Assembly (NCBI RefSeq): GCF_900110145.1
Contig: NZ_FOCP01000002.1
Location: 62,001-126,000, forward strand
DNA: 64,000 nt
Source of the DNA: Nitrosomonas marina
GTDB taxonomy: Bacteria > Pseudomonadota > Gammaproteobacteria > Burkholderiales > Nitrosomonadaceae
Direction: 5' to 3'
Shown: positions 18,840 to 28,689 of the stretch, piece after piece
Layout: each line of letters begins with the position of its first letter
Numbering within the stretch: the stretch's first letter is position 1
Made by a program: the position numbers and the translations under genes
Notes under the pieces: generated by a model
What the model was told of the DNA's origin: nothing
The model's database searches: none
What the model saw: the letters and a program-made list of their open reading frames with translations, nothing else

Positions 18840-19442
18840 ATGACTGAGACTATAATTGAATTAATCAGGCATGGCGAGCCGGTTGGCGGTCGCCGCTATC
18901 GAGGGCATGCAATTGATGATCCCCTGACAGAAAAAGGATGGCGTCAAATGTGGAATACTGTCGGGGACTGTCATCACTGGCAGCAAATCATCAGCTCCCC
19001 GTTGTCGCGTTGCCAGGCATTCGCTATTGCTCTGGGCAAACGGCATAACATCGGCGTCACAGTTGAAGCCAGGTTCAGTGAAGTCGGTTTTGGCGAGTGG
19101 GAGGGTTTAAGTCATGAAATCATCAAAACGGATAGATTCGATGAGTATCATGCCTTTTTACGGGACCCGGTTAATCGGCGCCCCAAAGGTGCCGAACCGC
19201 TTGATAGTTTTATTCAACGCGTTGCCGCCGCTTATGATGATGCGGTTCAGCACCACAACGGCAAACGTTGTTTAATTGTTACACATGCCGGTGTCATCCG
19301 TGCAGTTATCGCCCGTACTGTCTGTGCTGCTCCCGTTGGTCTTTATCGAATGAAAATTAACAATGGCGGTATAACACGCATCCGTCACACTGAATCCGGT
19401 GGGATTCTGGAATGTCTGAACGGCCAAATGACAGAAAAATAA
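18840..19442 (+). CDS. Histidine phosphatase (phosphoglycerate mutase/CobC-like)
   Basis: A 200-residue member of the histidine phosphatase superfamily. The catalytic motif is R10-H11-G12 (IRHGEP); a second histidine lies in VTHAGVIR, and the acid E in GFGEWEGL. Size and the RHGEP...LTEKG pattern resemble alpha-ribazole phosphatase CobC, but no cobalamin genes are near, so only the superfamily is called. ATG 18840 is the first codon in frame and no strong ribosome site is seen. It is divergent from yjbQ. Confidence 0.85.
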   Translation: MTETIIELIRHGEPVGGRRYRGHAIDDPLTEKGWRQMWNTVGDCHHWQQIISSPLSRCQAFAIALGKRHNIGVTVEARFSEVGFGEWEGLSHEIIKTDRFDEYHAFLRDPVNRRPKGAEPLDSFIQRVAAAYDDAVQHHNGKRCLIVTHAGVIRAVIARTVCAAPVGLYRMKINNGGITRIRHTESGGILECLNGQMTEK

Positions 19443-19667
19443 ACAACAGGTTTATAATCAGAGAAACATTTGCCGCACAAACATACTGATTCATCAATGT
19501 GGCAGCTATCAACAAATTCGTTCCAGTATGCACCCTGCTGGACGGTCACTTTGTTAAACATATCAATCCCGCCAGATACAACTGTGTACCGGCAGCCCGG
19601 CCTATCATTGTGCAACGTTGTCTTATCATGCAGTTGACCTAAAATTATCCATCATCACGATTTGACA

Positions 19668-21188
19668 TCATACTGATATTTTACGCAACAGTTTTATCAG
19701 GCCCGCACATCCAGTCAGAAGCAACAAGCTTTGCAGTAATCCAGCCGAAACTGAAGCAGCCTGAAGCGCCTGAAGTCCGCCTGCCAGTAACAGGACCGCG
19801 GCAGCTGCCCCTTCCGAGATACCCCAGAAAACACGATTGGCCACCGGCGGATTTGGATTTCCGCCGGAAGTGATCATATCATCGACAAATGATCCAGAAT
19901 CTGACGATGTAATAAAAAAAATCACAGCAAGCAGCAATCCACCCCATTGCATGACTGCTGTCCAGGGTAGATGACTCAGCAGTACATGAAGCGACATGGC
20001 GGCATTGTCTATCACCGGAGCTGCCATACTGCCGGTTTCTTTTTCTAAATAGATCCCGGTACTGCCAAACACGGAAAACCAGATAAAATTTATCAATGTC
20101 GGCACCAACAATATGAAACCTACAAACTCTCGCAAGGTTCGTCCTTTGGATATACGCGCAATAAAAATACCCACAAAGGGGCTCCAGGAAAACCACCACC
20201 CCCAGTAAAACAATGTCCATCGCGTCTGCCAGTCGTTCTCTGGCCGTGTATCCAGCCACACGCTGGTCGGAACGAAATACTGAACATAGTCAACAGCTGC
20301 GGTAAAAAAAGCTGTAATCTGATAAAAGGTAGGCCCCGTCAGAAAAACAAATACCAGGAAAAAAACCATAATCAGGCAATTCAGAACACTTAAGTAACGA
20401 ATTCCTCTGGACACACCGCTAACTGTCGAGATTGTCGCGATTGCTGTAATCAGCGTAATGATCCATATCTGGTTCGTAACCGAGTAATCGGCATCTATGA
20501 CATGATTCAGTCCAGCGTTGATCTGCATTGCACCCAGGCCGAGTGAGGTCGCTACACCAAGTAACGTTCCGATCGTACAGAATGCATCTGTAGCATGCCC
20601 AAGCCAGCCGTAAATACGCTCCCCAAACAATGGATAAAGAAGTGACCGTGGAGCCAGCGGCAAACCAAAACGGAAATGAAGCAATGCAATAGACAGTCCG
20701 AAAATGACATAAATTGCCCACGGATGCAGTCCCCAATGGAAAAAACTGAACTGCATGGCCTCCGCCTGGGCTTCCTGGCTTTCCGGTACGGCTGTTGGAG
20801 GATCATAATAATGATAAAGCGGTTCAGCAACTCCCCAAAACACCAGTCCCATGCCCATACCGGCTGCAAATAACATTGCCAGCCATGCCATTAAGCTGAA
20901 TTGAGGCCTTTCACCAGGCACACCCAGTGTCAGATTTCCATAACGACTGAATAACAGCCAGAAAGCGCAAATAACCATTGCTACGGTTGCTGCAATATAA
21001 TACCCACCGAATATTTTAGATATGTCATGCAGTAATGCGTCAAATAAGCGTCCTGCAGCTTCACTCCAAATGCCGGCAACCGCAATAATAATGATATTAA
21101 TGATCGCAGCGGTAAAAAAAACAGGCGGTGAAATTCCTTCACGCCACTCGCGTAACAATTGTGTACAATAAGTAATGGTCTGGTGCAT
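19668..21188 (-). CDS. BCCT family transporter (betaine/choline/carnitine type)
   Basis: A 506-residue secondary transporter with about twelve hydrophobic helices. Family hallmarks are GMGMGLVFWGVAEPLYHY (glycine-rich TM5-equivalent) and the aromatic-rich FYWGWWFSWSPFVGIFIARISKGRT in the substrate box, given here as pieces of one conserved segment near residues 320-345. Such proteins bring in compatible solutes at high osmolarity. The C-terminal cytoplasmic tail is short, unlike osmosensing BetP. It stands alone. The substrate cannot be fixed from sequence. Confidence 0.92.
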   Translation of the reverse strand: MHQTITYCTQLLREWREGISPPVFFTAAIINIIIIAVAGIWSEAAGRLFDALLHDISKIFGGYYIAATVAMVICAFWLLFSRYGNLTLGVPGERPQFSLMAWLAMLFAAGMGMGLVFWGVAEPLYHYYDPPTAVPESQEAQAEAMQFSFFHWGLHPWAIYVIFGLSIALLHFRFGLPLAPRSLLYPLFGERIYGWLGHATDAFCTIGTLLGVATSLGLGAMQINAGLNHVIDADYSVTNQIWIITLITAIATISTVSGVSRGIRYLSVLNCLIMVFFLVFVFLTGPTFYQITAFFTAAVDYVQYFVPTSVWLDTRPENDWQTRWTLFYWGWWFSWSPFVGIFIARISKGRTLREFVGFILLVPTLINFIWFSVFGSTGIYLEKETGSMAAPVIDNAAMSLHVLLSHLPWTAVMQWGGLLLAVIFFITSSDSGSFVDDMITSGGNPNPPVANRVFWGISEGAAAAVLLLAGGLQALQAASVSAGLLQSLLLLTGCAGLIKLLRKISV

Positions 21189-21404
21189 AGGCGTTGAAGT
21201 GCTGTATTGAAGTCAGATAGACTGGAACAAAATAACAGAGGACAGATGGCCAAAATAGCTCGTAGAAATAGCGTAGCTGCAAACCAGCACACACTTGCGC
21301 ATTTTCATTATAATCATTGTAGCTTGCTTTGCTTCCGTTGTTAAATCCAGCAATGCGTAAGAACTGATAAGAAAAGTATTTTAAATATAATCAAAAACAC
21401 GGCT

Positions 21405-22220
21405 ATGACGCAACGCATCGCATTGGTCACCGGCGCCTCAAGCGGTATAGGCAAAGCAACTGCCGAACTGCTTGCGAAAAATGATTATTATGTCTACGCC
21501 ATGGCGCGCCGCAAAGACAGACTTGAGGCCATGCGTTCAGACAGTATTGAGCCGATTCAGCTGGATGTAACTGACGCAAGCGCCATTGAAGCTGTCGTCG
21601 ATTATGTCATGACCGCCAAGGGCCGCATTGACTTACTGGTAAACAACGCTGGATATGGACAATTAGGGGCTATTGAATGCGTTTCCATGGAAGCTGCTCA
21701 CGCGCAGTTTGAAGTTAATGTTTTCGGTTATGCGCGTTTTATGCACGCGGTGCTTCCGCACATGCGTTCGCAAAAATCCGGATGTATTATCAATATTGCA
21801 TCGATTCTGGGAAAAGTTTCATTACCTGGTTTTGGTTGGTACACGGCTTCGAAACATGCAGTTGAGGCGTTATCTGAAACCCTGCGTAGCGAAGTTATGA
21901 AATTCGGTATCAAGGTCATCGTCATTGCGCCGGGTCTGATCAGAACAGAGTTTACGGAAAAAGAATTTGCCTTACTTAAAACAGTCCAGCACCCGCCTGC
22001 ATATAAAAAATTGCTCGATGCTCTTCCCCGTCTTCTCGCCGGTGAACCCAAAGCACCAGGACCAGAAATTATCGCACAAGCCATTTTGAAAGCGGCCACA
22101 ACAGCTTTTCCACCCATGCGCCATGCATTACCTGGTGATTCAAAAACGGCAGTAGTGTCTCACTGGCTGCTGGGCAGTCGAATTTTTAATTGGGCAGTAC
22201 GCTTAAAGATGAAGCTTTGA
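21405..22220 (+). CDS. Short-chain dehydrogenase/reductase
   Basis: A 271-residue classical SDR. The cofactor motif is TGASSGIG (residues 9-16), NNAGYG follows, and the catalytic Tyr-Lys pair is Y146 and K150 in YTASKHA. R20-R21-type basic residues after the second strand (MARRKDR) favour NADP(H). The C-terminal extension with RAPxPP-like residues and an RL-rich tail is seen in SDRs acting on lipids or retinol-like substrates, but the substrate is not identifiable. It is transcribed away from the BCCT gene. Confidence 0.85.
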   Translation: MTQRIALVTGASSGIGKATAELLAKNDYYVYAMARRKDRLEAMRSDSIEPIQLDVTDASAIEAVVDYVMTAKGRIDLLVNNAGYGQLGAIECVSMEAAHAQFEVNVFGYARFMHAVLPHMRSQKSGCIINIASILGKVSLPGFGWYTASKHAVEALSETLRSEVMKFGIKVIVIAPGLIRTEFTEKEFALLKTVQHPPAYKKLLDALPRLLAGEPKAPGPEIIAQAILKAATTAFPPMRHALPGDSKTAVVSHWLLGSRIFNWAVRLKMKL

Positions 22221-22601
22221 ATCACTGTAACAACTGAAACAGCATTATTTTTTGTTGCAGAAGGCAACAAACACAAAAATTCCAACAAGACCCGTTTAAA
22301 GCACAAAATCGTGGAAATGGAGCTGGAGAATTTGGATTGAAGTTACACACAGAGACAGAGACGTAACAGACGTGACACCGATCTCCATATGATTCATTCG
22401 AATAAGAACCGGTTCCTCGATTACACGTTCAGTTAACAAATCACCACAAAACCACTGTTACAGAAATCGAATCTCTGGAAACAACCAAGAACGGATACCG
22501 AGCATTCTGATACCCGCCAGGCAACAGGGATACCGTTTCTCTAGAAGTTTTCCCGTTACTGACGTATCATTGCTGCGCAGAGCACTGACAGATTCAGTTA
22601 T
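22221..22601. other. Intergenic gap with a perfect 8-bp hairpin
   Basis: A 381-base convergent gap between the SDR gene and the DUF1841 gene. At 22250-22270 there is a perfect hairpin, TTTGTTGC-AGAAG-GCAACAAA, 29 bases after the SDR stop. It is preceded, not followed, by a T-run on the plus strand, so it is at best a weak terminator. No gene is seen in the rest. Confidence 0.5.
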
Positions 22602-23045
22602 CTATCCTTTAGTCTGTCCTGCTAACCGTCTGTCCAGACAGGAAAAATAAACTGTTGCATCGGGGGCAGTCTGATTACGCTGCGCCTGCCACAGCATTTC
22701 AGCCAGACATTCCATCACCTGGTGAGCCGCATCATGCTCATCTCCGGTCTGTTGTTTGAGTTGTAAGAAACGTTCACTTATACCAGCCGGCTGATTGATT
22801 GACAGCTGTTCCCTAATGGCAACATGCATGCTCAGGTGCAAGAATGGATTGGTTTCCCCCATCTCCGGCAGAAAATCCTTATCGCCGTAGCGTTCCACAT
22901 CATCCAGCATGCCATGATACTCGGGGTGAAGTAATATGACCTCCAGAGCAATTTGCTCCAGTCCAGTTAAAATTTCCTGCTGCCTATATTTTCGCCAAGT
23001 GCCGAAAAATAGCTGGCGCGCCTGATTTCTTGTAGGTTTAAACAT
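22602..23045 (-). CDS. DUF1841 family protein
   Basis: A 147-residue protein with the features of DUF1841, common in beta- and gammaproteobacteria: N-terminal MFKPTRNQARQLFF, LHPEYH in the middle, then NPFLHLSMHVAIREQL and VMECLAEMLW. No function is established. The conserved histidines (LHPEYH, LHLSMH) could bind metal; this is inference. It lies 48 bases downstream of nth on the same strand, an arrangement that suggests a common operon rnfB-nth-DUF1841. Confidence 0.85.
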   Translation of the reverse strand: MFKPTRNQARQLFFGTWRKYRQQEILTGLEQIALEVILLHPEYHGMLDDVERYGDKDFLPEMGETNPFLHLSMHVAIREQLSINQPAGISERFLQLKQQTGDEHDAAHQVMECLAEMLWQAQRNQTAPDATVYFSCLDRRLAGQTKG

Positions 23046-23093
23046 GTCAGAAGTAATGCGTAGTCCTGTTATTGTGCCGGTGTCTCGGAAATG

Positions 23094-23726
23094 TCAAGCT
23101 GTCTTGTCTTTATATTCACATAAGTGATAAATCACGCATCGATTGCATTCAGGTTTTCTGGCTTTGCAGACATATCGGCCATGCAATATCAACCAGTGAT
23201 GTGCGTCATGCCTATAAGCCTTGGGAACAACTTTTAATAATTTTAATTCCACTTCCAGCACAGATTTACCACGTGCAAGGCCTGTTCTGTTGGCTACACG
23301 AAAAATATGTGTATCAACAGCGATGGTCGGCTCACCAAAAGCTGTATTCAAAACCACATTGGCCGTTTTACGGCCAACACCGGGCAATTGCTCGAGTTGC
23401 TCACGCGTTCTTGGCACCTCGCCATTATACTGTTGCTCCAGAATCTGACAGGTTGCGAGAATATTTTTTGCTTTTGTTTTAAACAGCCCGATACTCTTAA
23501 TAAAATCCAGTAGCCTTTCTTCACCTAACATGAGCATTTTCTGGGGCGTATCCGCCACAGCGAACAATTTCCGTGTGGCCAGATTGACACTTTTATCCGT
23601 CGCCTGCGCTGAGAGTAATACTGCAATCAGCAATTCAAAAGATGACTGGTATTCCAGTTCGGTTGTCGGGTTAGGGTTGACAGTTTTCAAGCACGCAAAT
23701 AGTTCCTGTCGCGTGGCTGAATTCAT
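23094..23726 (-). CDS. nth: Endonuclease III
   Basis: The bifunctional base-excision glycosylase/AP lyase for oxidised pyrimidines. The helix-hairpin-helix motif [13 protein letters not shown] contains the catalytic lysine, and the catalytic aspartate is in [11 protein letters not shown]. The 4Fe-4S cluster loop is C-x6-C-x2-C-x5-C in [17 protein letters not shown]. The 210-residue length is normal. Its ATG overlaps the stop of rsxB by four bases, a translational coupling seen in related betaproteobacteria. Confidence 0.96.
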   Translation of the reverse strand: MNSATRQELFACLKTVNPNPTTELEYQSSFELLIAVLLSAQATDKSVNLATRKLFAVADTPQKMLMLGEERLLDFIKSIGLFKTKAKNILATCQILEQQYNGEVPRTREQLEQLPGVGRKTANVVLNTAFGEPTIAVDTHIFRVANRTGLARGKSVLEVELKLLKVVPKAYRHDAHHWLILHGRYVCKARKPECNRCVIYHLCEYKDKTA

Positions 23727-24442
23727 GATGCAGTAGACCGCGATTTTAAATTGCCATCCATATCCTGCGAACGAATGGAAGCGGCTCGCTCCAACGCAGC
23801 CTGAACGATAATCCTTTTGCGTATTTTTAATGTTTCCACACTGTTATTCGGTGCAGCCGGCTTCATTCCGTCTACAATTTCCGGCGTCTGTTTTTTATCC
23901 TGGCTAAGTCTTTGCAGCCTGAATTGATACCGTCGGCGGGCCTTGTCCGCTTTATTATCATATTCATTTTGCTGAGTTTTATCTGAATCTGCCTGTGAAA
24001 TATCAGGAATCATTTGAATACAATCCACAGGACATGGGTCCAGGCATAATTCACATCCGGTGCATTCCCGAGAAATGACTGTATGCATCTGCTTGGCTGC
24101 CCCCACAATTGCATCAACTGGACATGAACGAATACAAAAAGTACATCCAATACACAGATTTTCGTCAATTACCGCAACAGACCTGGGTTTGGGATAGCCG
24201 TGCTCTGTATTCAACGGTTTGGGTTGAATACCCAGTAGCGCAGCTATTTTTTCGATAACAATTGAATCACCTGGCGGGCATTGATTAATATCCGCCCGCC
24301 CTTCTACGATAGCCGAAGCATAAGGCTCACAGCCGGAATATCCACACTGACGGCATTGCGTTTGCGGCAAAACAGCATCGATTTGCTTGATGAGTTGGTG
24401 TTTATACTTCAATGAAAACTCTCTTTCAGATTGTTCAGGCAT
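23723..24442 (-). CDS. rsxB: RnfB/RsxB-type ferredoxin protein
   Basis: A 239-residue iron-sulfur protein. Residues about 15-70 hold the Fe-S domain with CRQCGYSGC and a later NQCPPG; two 4Fe-4S ferredoxin motifs follow in [12 protein letters not shown] and [12 protein letters not shown]. The hydrophobic N-terminal anchor of full-length RnfB is missing, and no other rnf/rsx genes are in the window, so this is the soluble betaproteobacterial form. The C-terminal third is rich in charged residues. ATG 24442 is preferred over TTG 24481. It is coupled to nth and may supply or reset its Fe-S cluster, an inference. Confidence 0.88.
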   Translation of the reverse strand: MPEQSEREFSLKYKHQLIKQIDAVLPQTQCRQCGYSGCEPYASAIVEGRADINQCPPGDSIVIEKIAALLGIQPKPLNTEHGYPKPRSVAVIDENLCIGCTFCIRSCPVDAIVGAAKQMHTVISRECTGCELCLDPCPVDCIQMIPDISQADSDKTQQNEYDNKADKARRRYQFRLQRLSQDKKQTPEIVDGMKPAAPNNSVETLKIRKRIIVQAALERAASIRSQDMDGNLKSRSTAS

Positions 24443-24879
24443 GACTCCCGGAACACTAAACTTCTTAACCGCTGTTAACAAATCCCGGCAGATGCGAAAT
24501 GTCTAAATTATACAGCGATCCCCAGACATCGCGATTAAAAACCTGACCATCCCGTTTTCCAACAGGATTGAATTTATCTATCGTTTATTCAAAAATCTAC
24601 GCACATACATACGATTGTCATGCCTCACAATTATATTCAGATGAAAAACAATTCTGTAAATCATTGAAGAATATATTAGCTCCTGCACATTTTCACCCAA
24701 AAAAACAGGTGGTATCGATTAGTAGCCGCATTCAAATAATGTGTTACAGCTATTCACAAACCGCATGATTATTCAAACAGAAGCTATATATGGCGTTTCT
24801 TTAAGTAATATCAACAAACTATCCATTGCTACACTTTCCTCCTGTCTTATTCACTTGGTTTGCAATGAGGAATACTGTT
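24443..24879. other. Divergent intergenic region, no gene seen
   Basis: About 437 bases between rsxB (minus) and the terpene synthase (plus). An open frame at 24568-24768 lacks a ribosome site and protein-like composition and is not called. No clear promoter pair could be assigned, though both genes must start here. Confidence 0.45.
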
Positions 24880-25881
24880 ATGACGAATGACAACATTAGC
24901 CTGCCCAAACTCTCATGCCCGTTTCCAGAAAGAATCAGCCCTTATGCAAATGATGTTCATCATCATACCCTTGAATGGGTCAAACATTTTAGACTCGTTA
25001 CAAACGAGAAAGCATTTGAACGCCTGCGATCATCCAAATTTGGCAGGCTTGCGGCGCGCGCTTATCCGGATGCTGCGTTGGATAGACTTGAAATCATTTC
25101 TGACTGGAATACCTGGCTTTTTGTAATTGATGACCAATGTGATGAAAGCGGGCTGGGCAAGCACCCTGACCGGTTGTTAGCCTTGCACGGCCGTTGCATT
25201 GAGATTTTGTCCGGTTATTCTACGAAACCAAACGATATTCCGCTGATTCACGCTTTACATGATATATACTGCCGTCTGTTACCGCTTGCCTCGAAATCCT
25301 GGATGCTGCGATTCGCAAAAAGTGCTGCCGAATATTTTGAGGCGACGTTCTGGGAGGCACAAAACCGATACCATAGCCGATGGCCGGACATTGATAGTTA
25401 TATGCTGATGCGCCCTTTCAGTGGTGGATTATTTACCGATATAGAATTGATTGAAATTGCAGAAAACATCAAAATGTCATGCCTAGCCCGCGCGAACCCA
25501 CACCTGATGAAGCTAACTGCTCTGACAAACAATGTAGTGTGCTGGTCTAATGACATTATTTCACTAAGAAAAGAAAAGGCGCACGGTGATATGCATAACA
25601 TGGTTCTGGTGCTGCAACGTGAAAGAAATATCAGCCTGCAGGAAGCACTGGATTTTGTTAAAAATCTTATCGAAACGCAGATACAGCAATTTCTGATACT
25701 CGAAAAACAGTTGCCCGAATTTGCTGATGTATGTGATCAGGACGTTAAAAAATACGTTTCGGTTCTGCGCTCCTGGATGCGTGGAAATCTGGACTGGGCT
25801 GACGAATCTGGACGATACAAAGCCTCGCAGGATGTAAATCAAAGTATCCGCCAAAGAACGTTCGCACTATACTGTGAATGA
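24880..25881 (+). CDS. Class I terpene synthase (sesquiterpene/terpene cyclase family)
   Basis: A 333-residue single-domain class I terpene cyclase, which ionises a prenyl diphosphate. The aspartate-rich motif is D84-D85-Q-C-D88-E89, the NSE motif is N224-D225-I-I-S228-L-R-K231-E232 and the late RY pair is in GRYKA. These three are the full catalytic set and their spacing is normal for bacterial enzymes. ATG 24880 is chosen because GAGG sits nine bases upstream; an earlier ATG at 24826 would add 18 residues. No prenyl synthase, methyltransferase or P450 gene is beside it, so substrate (C10, C15 or other) and product are open. Confidence 0.88.
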   Translation: MTNDNISLPKLSCPFPERISPYANDVHHHTLEWVKHFRLVTNEKAFERLRSSKFGRLAARAYPDAALDRLEIISDWNTWLFVIDDQCDESGLGKHPDRLLALHGRCIEILSGYSTKPNDIPLIHALHDIYCRLLPLASKSWMLRFAKSAAEYFEATFWEAQNRYHSRWPDIDSYMLMRPFSGGLFTDIELIEIAENIKMSCLARANPHLMKLTALTNNVVCWSNDIISLRKEKAHGDMHNMVLVLQRERNISLQEALDFVKNLIETQIQQFLILEKQLPEFADVCDQDVKKYVSVLRSWMRGNLDWADESGRYKASQDVNQSIRQRTFALYCE

Positions 25882-25996
25882 TCCATGTCAGGATCTCAAT
25901 CGGATACCAAGGGATAAAATTATCTGTAATATTGTCTATATTGTATTGAAATATATCGAAGCGAAATAATCGTTATTTGGCTTTACTGCGCACAAC

Positions 25997-27550
25997 ATGC
26001 CAACGCCATTCTCATTCAGCAATACCATAGCCACCGGCTTTACAGGTTCTATTACTGTTGATGCGCTTATATACGGCTTCCGTTGGGAGAATAGCGTTAT
26101 TTCTTACAGTTTCCCAGGCGTACAATCTGTATGGTCAACAAATCCGTTCACTGGTTACGATCCCGGTGACGAACCATGGAGTCTTTCCTATGCGCCACTT
26201 TCATTATCAAACCGTTCCGATTTCGAAGCCGCATTGCAACAATGGCAGAATGTTGCTGATATTAAATTCGAGCCGATCAACGAAACGCAGAATACTGTTG
26301 GCGATATTCGTATTGCCTACTCTCAGGTGCCTGCATTATCCTCTGCCGAAGCATGGGCTTATCTGCCAGCACAGGGAGTCTGGGGAGGTGACATCTGGGT
26401 CAACAAATCAAGCGTCAGCGCCAGTCGCGAGTGGACACCAGGTAATTATTCATTTTTGACAATTCTTCATGAAATCGGACATGCGCTGGGTCTCACCCAT
26501 CCCTTTGACGATCCCGCTTTTCCTACTGCAGACAATACCATGTCGTCCACAATCATGAGCTATTCCGCGCTTCCAGGCAACCAGGAATCAGTCTTTGATT
26601 ATTACCCTACCACACCAATGCCGCTGGATATCATGGCCATTCAGCATATGTATGGTGCCAATACAGATTTCCAAAAAGACAACAGCACAATTCTTTTCAC
26701 AGATGACAAAACCTATCACGAAACCATTTTCGATACCGGCGGAATAGACACAATCACCTACACAGGCAGCCAGCACACCATAATCCAGCTTACGGCGGGC
26801 AGTGGTTCATACATCGGTAACGCGGTACATGCAATCAGTGATAACGAACACATTGCAGTACCCAATATCTGGATTGCATATGACACCGTCATAGAAAATG
26901 CCGCTGGTGGTATCAACGATGATGAGATTTACGGGAATCCATTTGACAACATACTGTCTGGTAACGCCGGCAACGACATCCTGACAGGTCTGGAAGGTGA
27001 CGATACATTTCTGGGCGGCACCGGTATCGATGAAGTTGTGTTTACAGATAAATTAACTGATTACCTGCTGAATAAAACCGCTGACGGGTTCACGATAACA
27101 CATCAAACAGGCACTGATGGAAAAGATATACTCCTGGAAATTGAACGCCTGAAATTTACTGATAAAGGGCTTGCACTTGATATCGATGGGCATGCCGGTC
27201 GGATTGCCAAGCTTGTAAGTATTACATTTGGTGCCGATACAGTGAGTAATCCCGATCTTATTCGCGTTGGGCTGTCTTTAATAGATAATGGAGCCAGTAA
27301 TGAAGAACTCGCGTTTACAGCGCTGACCGCTTTAGGTATAAGCAGTCATGATCAACTTGTTTCGTTGCTTTGGCATAATCTGTACGGATTTGATCCTACA
27401 CCAGACGAAAAACAACCATATGTAACGCTACTCGATAGTCAGCAGTTGTCAGCTGCTGACCTTACGATTTTGGCTGCAAGTACACCGTTAAATGACGAAA
27501 ATATTGATCTTGTTGGTTTGATGCAATCTGGTCTAACGTTCAGTTTATAA
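25997..27550 (+). CDS. Serralysin-like M10 metalloprotease with RTX repeats
   Basis: A 517-residue secreted zinc protease. The zinc site is H158-E159-I-G-H162 and H168 (HEIGHALGLTH), and the Met-turn is TIMSYSA. Residues about 312-345 carry glycine/aspartate-rich RTX calcium repeats (GNAGNDILTGLEGDDTF). The last 110 or so residues form a helical domain resembling DUF4214-like modules. There is no N-terminal signal peptide, as expected for type I secretion through a C-terminal signal, but no ABC/MFP/TolC genes are nearby. It follows the terpene synthase by 115 bases; a functional link is not evident. Confidence 0.88.
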   Translation: MPTPFSFSNTIATGFTGSITVDALIYGFRWENSVISYSFPGVQSVWSTNPFTGYDPGDEPWSLSYAPLSLSNRSDFEAALQQWQNVADIKFEPINETQNTVGDIRIAYSQVPALSSAEAWAYLPAQGVWGGDIWVNKSSVSASREWTPGNYSFLTILHEIGHALGLTHPFDDPAFPTADNTMSSTIMSYSALPGNQESVFDYYPTTPMPLDIMAIQHMYGANTDFQKDNSTILFTDDKTYHETIFDTGGIDTITYTGSQHTIIQLTAGSGSYIGNAVHAISDNEHIAVPNIWIAYDTVIENAAGGINDDEIYGNPFDNILSGNAGNDILTGLEGDDTFLGGTGIDEVVFTDKLTDYLLNKTADGFTITHQTGTDGKDILLEIERLKFTDKGLALDIDGHAGRIAKLVSITFGADTVSNPDLIRVGLSLIDNGASNEELAFTALTALGISSHDQLVSLLWHNLYGFDPTPDEKQPYVTLLDSQQLSAADLTILAASTPLNDENIDLVGLMQSGLTFSL

Positions 27551-27580
27551 ATCCTATTCAAACCCGCTGTCGGCCGAGAG

Positions 27581-28414
27581 CTAAACTGAAACGGCCTGAC
27601 TTCCAAAAACCCCCTGTCGTATTAACGCCGAAACATCCATCATCAAAGCTACACTGCAATGAACAAACACGCCCAGCCAGATATTGCGACTCTTTAAACT
27701 CATATAACCCAGAATCACACCGGCAATGATGGCTGCTATCGTTTCTGGCATGGGTTTACCGAAATGTATCATGCAATAAGGCACCATCATGAAGAAAATT
27801 GAATAAAAACCGAACCTGTGCTTAGTTCCGTGAAGCATGAATCCTCGAAAGAAGAACTCCAGTGCAACAAACTGCAAAAAATAAAATAATTCCCAGACAA
27901 AAAACTTCGGAAACAAACTGTCGCCCGGGGACACCTTATAAAACGGATACATTTTGATGAAGCTTTCGGTTGCTGAAAAATAATAAACCAGCGGTATCAT
28001 AACAATCAGCATCCAGATATACAGTCGATAATATCTCAATGCACCTTCGAAACCCGCTCCGTACTCAGTGAAATTTTCTCTGAAAATCCATTTAATACAG
28101 ATTGCCGGTAACGCAAGATAAAAAAAGACAATGACCGATGCCCAGTAAAGCGCCTGAAAGAAACCTGAATCAGGATGCATCAGCATTAATCGTTGTAATT
28201 TGATGGCCAGATCGTTAAAACCCAAATTCAGCAGAATTGAAACAAGAAATTTGAAATCACCGAAATAGTGCGTGCAGGTCAGCACTAGTGCCGTCGTCAG
28301 GCATATCAGCATCACTTTGTAGTCAAATTGCGATATATTGTCTTTTAATGACCGGTATGAGTTTTTTTCTGTACTGACAAGTGTTTTATAAACCGTTAAG
28401 AAAAACCGCCTCAT
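27581..28414 (-). CDS. CPBP-family intramembrane protease-like protein
   Basis: A 277-residue membrane protein with about seven hydrophobic helices. The CPBP (Abi/CAAX-like) motifs are ALEFFFRG, corresponding to EExxxR with the first Glu replaced by Leu, then MIHFGKP with the conserved histidine, and a final helix WLGVFVHCS with another histidine. The altered first Glu makes catalytic activity doubtful. ATG 28414 (MRRFF) is preferred to upstream start codons that would add 19 residues, but there is no clear ribosome site. Role unknown. Confidence 0.72.
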   Translation of the reverse strand: MRRFFLTVYKTLVSTEKNSYRSLKDNISQFDYKVMLICLTTALVLTCTHYFGDFKFLVSILLNLGFNDLAIKLQRLMLMHPDSGFFQALYWASVIVFFYLALPAICIKWIFRENFTEYGAGFEGALRYYRLYIWMLIVMIPLVYYFSATESFIKMYPFYKVSPGDSLFPKFFVWELFYFLQFVALEFFFRGFMLHGTKHRFGFYSIFFMMVPYCMIHFGKPMPETIAAIIAGVILGYMSLKSRNIWLGVFVHCSVALMMDVSALIRQGVFGSQAVSV

Positions 28415-28562
28415 GGATAAACTTTGATGGATAGAAAAAAGACTATAGTAGATTATATAATTGCCGAGCAATTTTCATAACTGATTATTTACTTCATCCA
28501 GGATAGATTCAGCCAGGAAGCTGGTTGAATTGCATTGGGGACTCTTGCCGGTGAAGCCCTGT

Positions 28563-28637
28563 CATTCCTGTCGCTCTCTCACAGGAATGTATCCAGAAAG
28601 ATGTTCGCACTTTGTCTATACAGTTGCTGTGTAGACA
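28563..28637. repeat. REP-like palindromic element
   Basis: Two inverted repeats in tandem. CATTCCTGT (28563-28571) pairs perfectly with ACAGGAATG (28581-28589), and TGTCTATACAG (28613-28623) pairs with CTGTGTAGACA (28627-28637) with one mismatch. The first, with flanking GTC and ATCCAGA, resembles the widespread dispersed palindromes of the form GTCATTCC...GGAATCCAG. It lies between the histidine kinase and CPBP genes, both on minus, and may stop or stabilise transcripts. Confidence 0.5.
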
Positions 28638-28689
28638 ATCTCAAGTTCAGTCACGAGTCTGCCACATTCAAGACGTAAAGAGAGCCTGG

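Noticed and set aside
24568..24768. 66-codon open frame before the terpene synthase
   Set aside because: No ribosome site, composition like non-coding AT-rich DNA.
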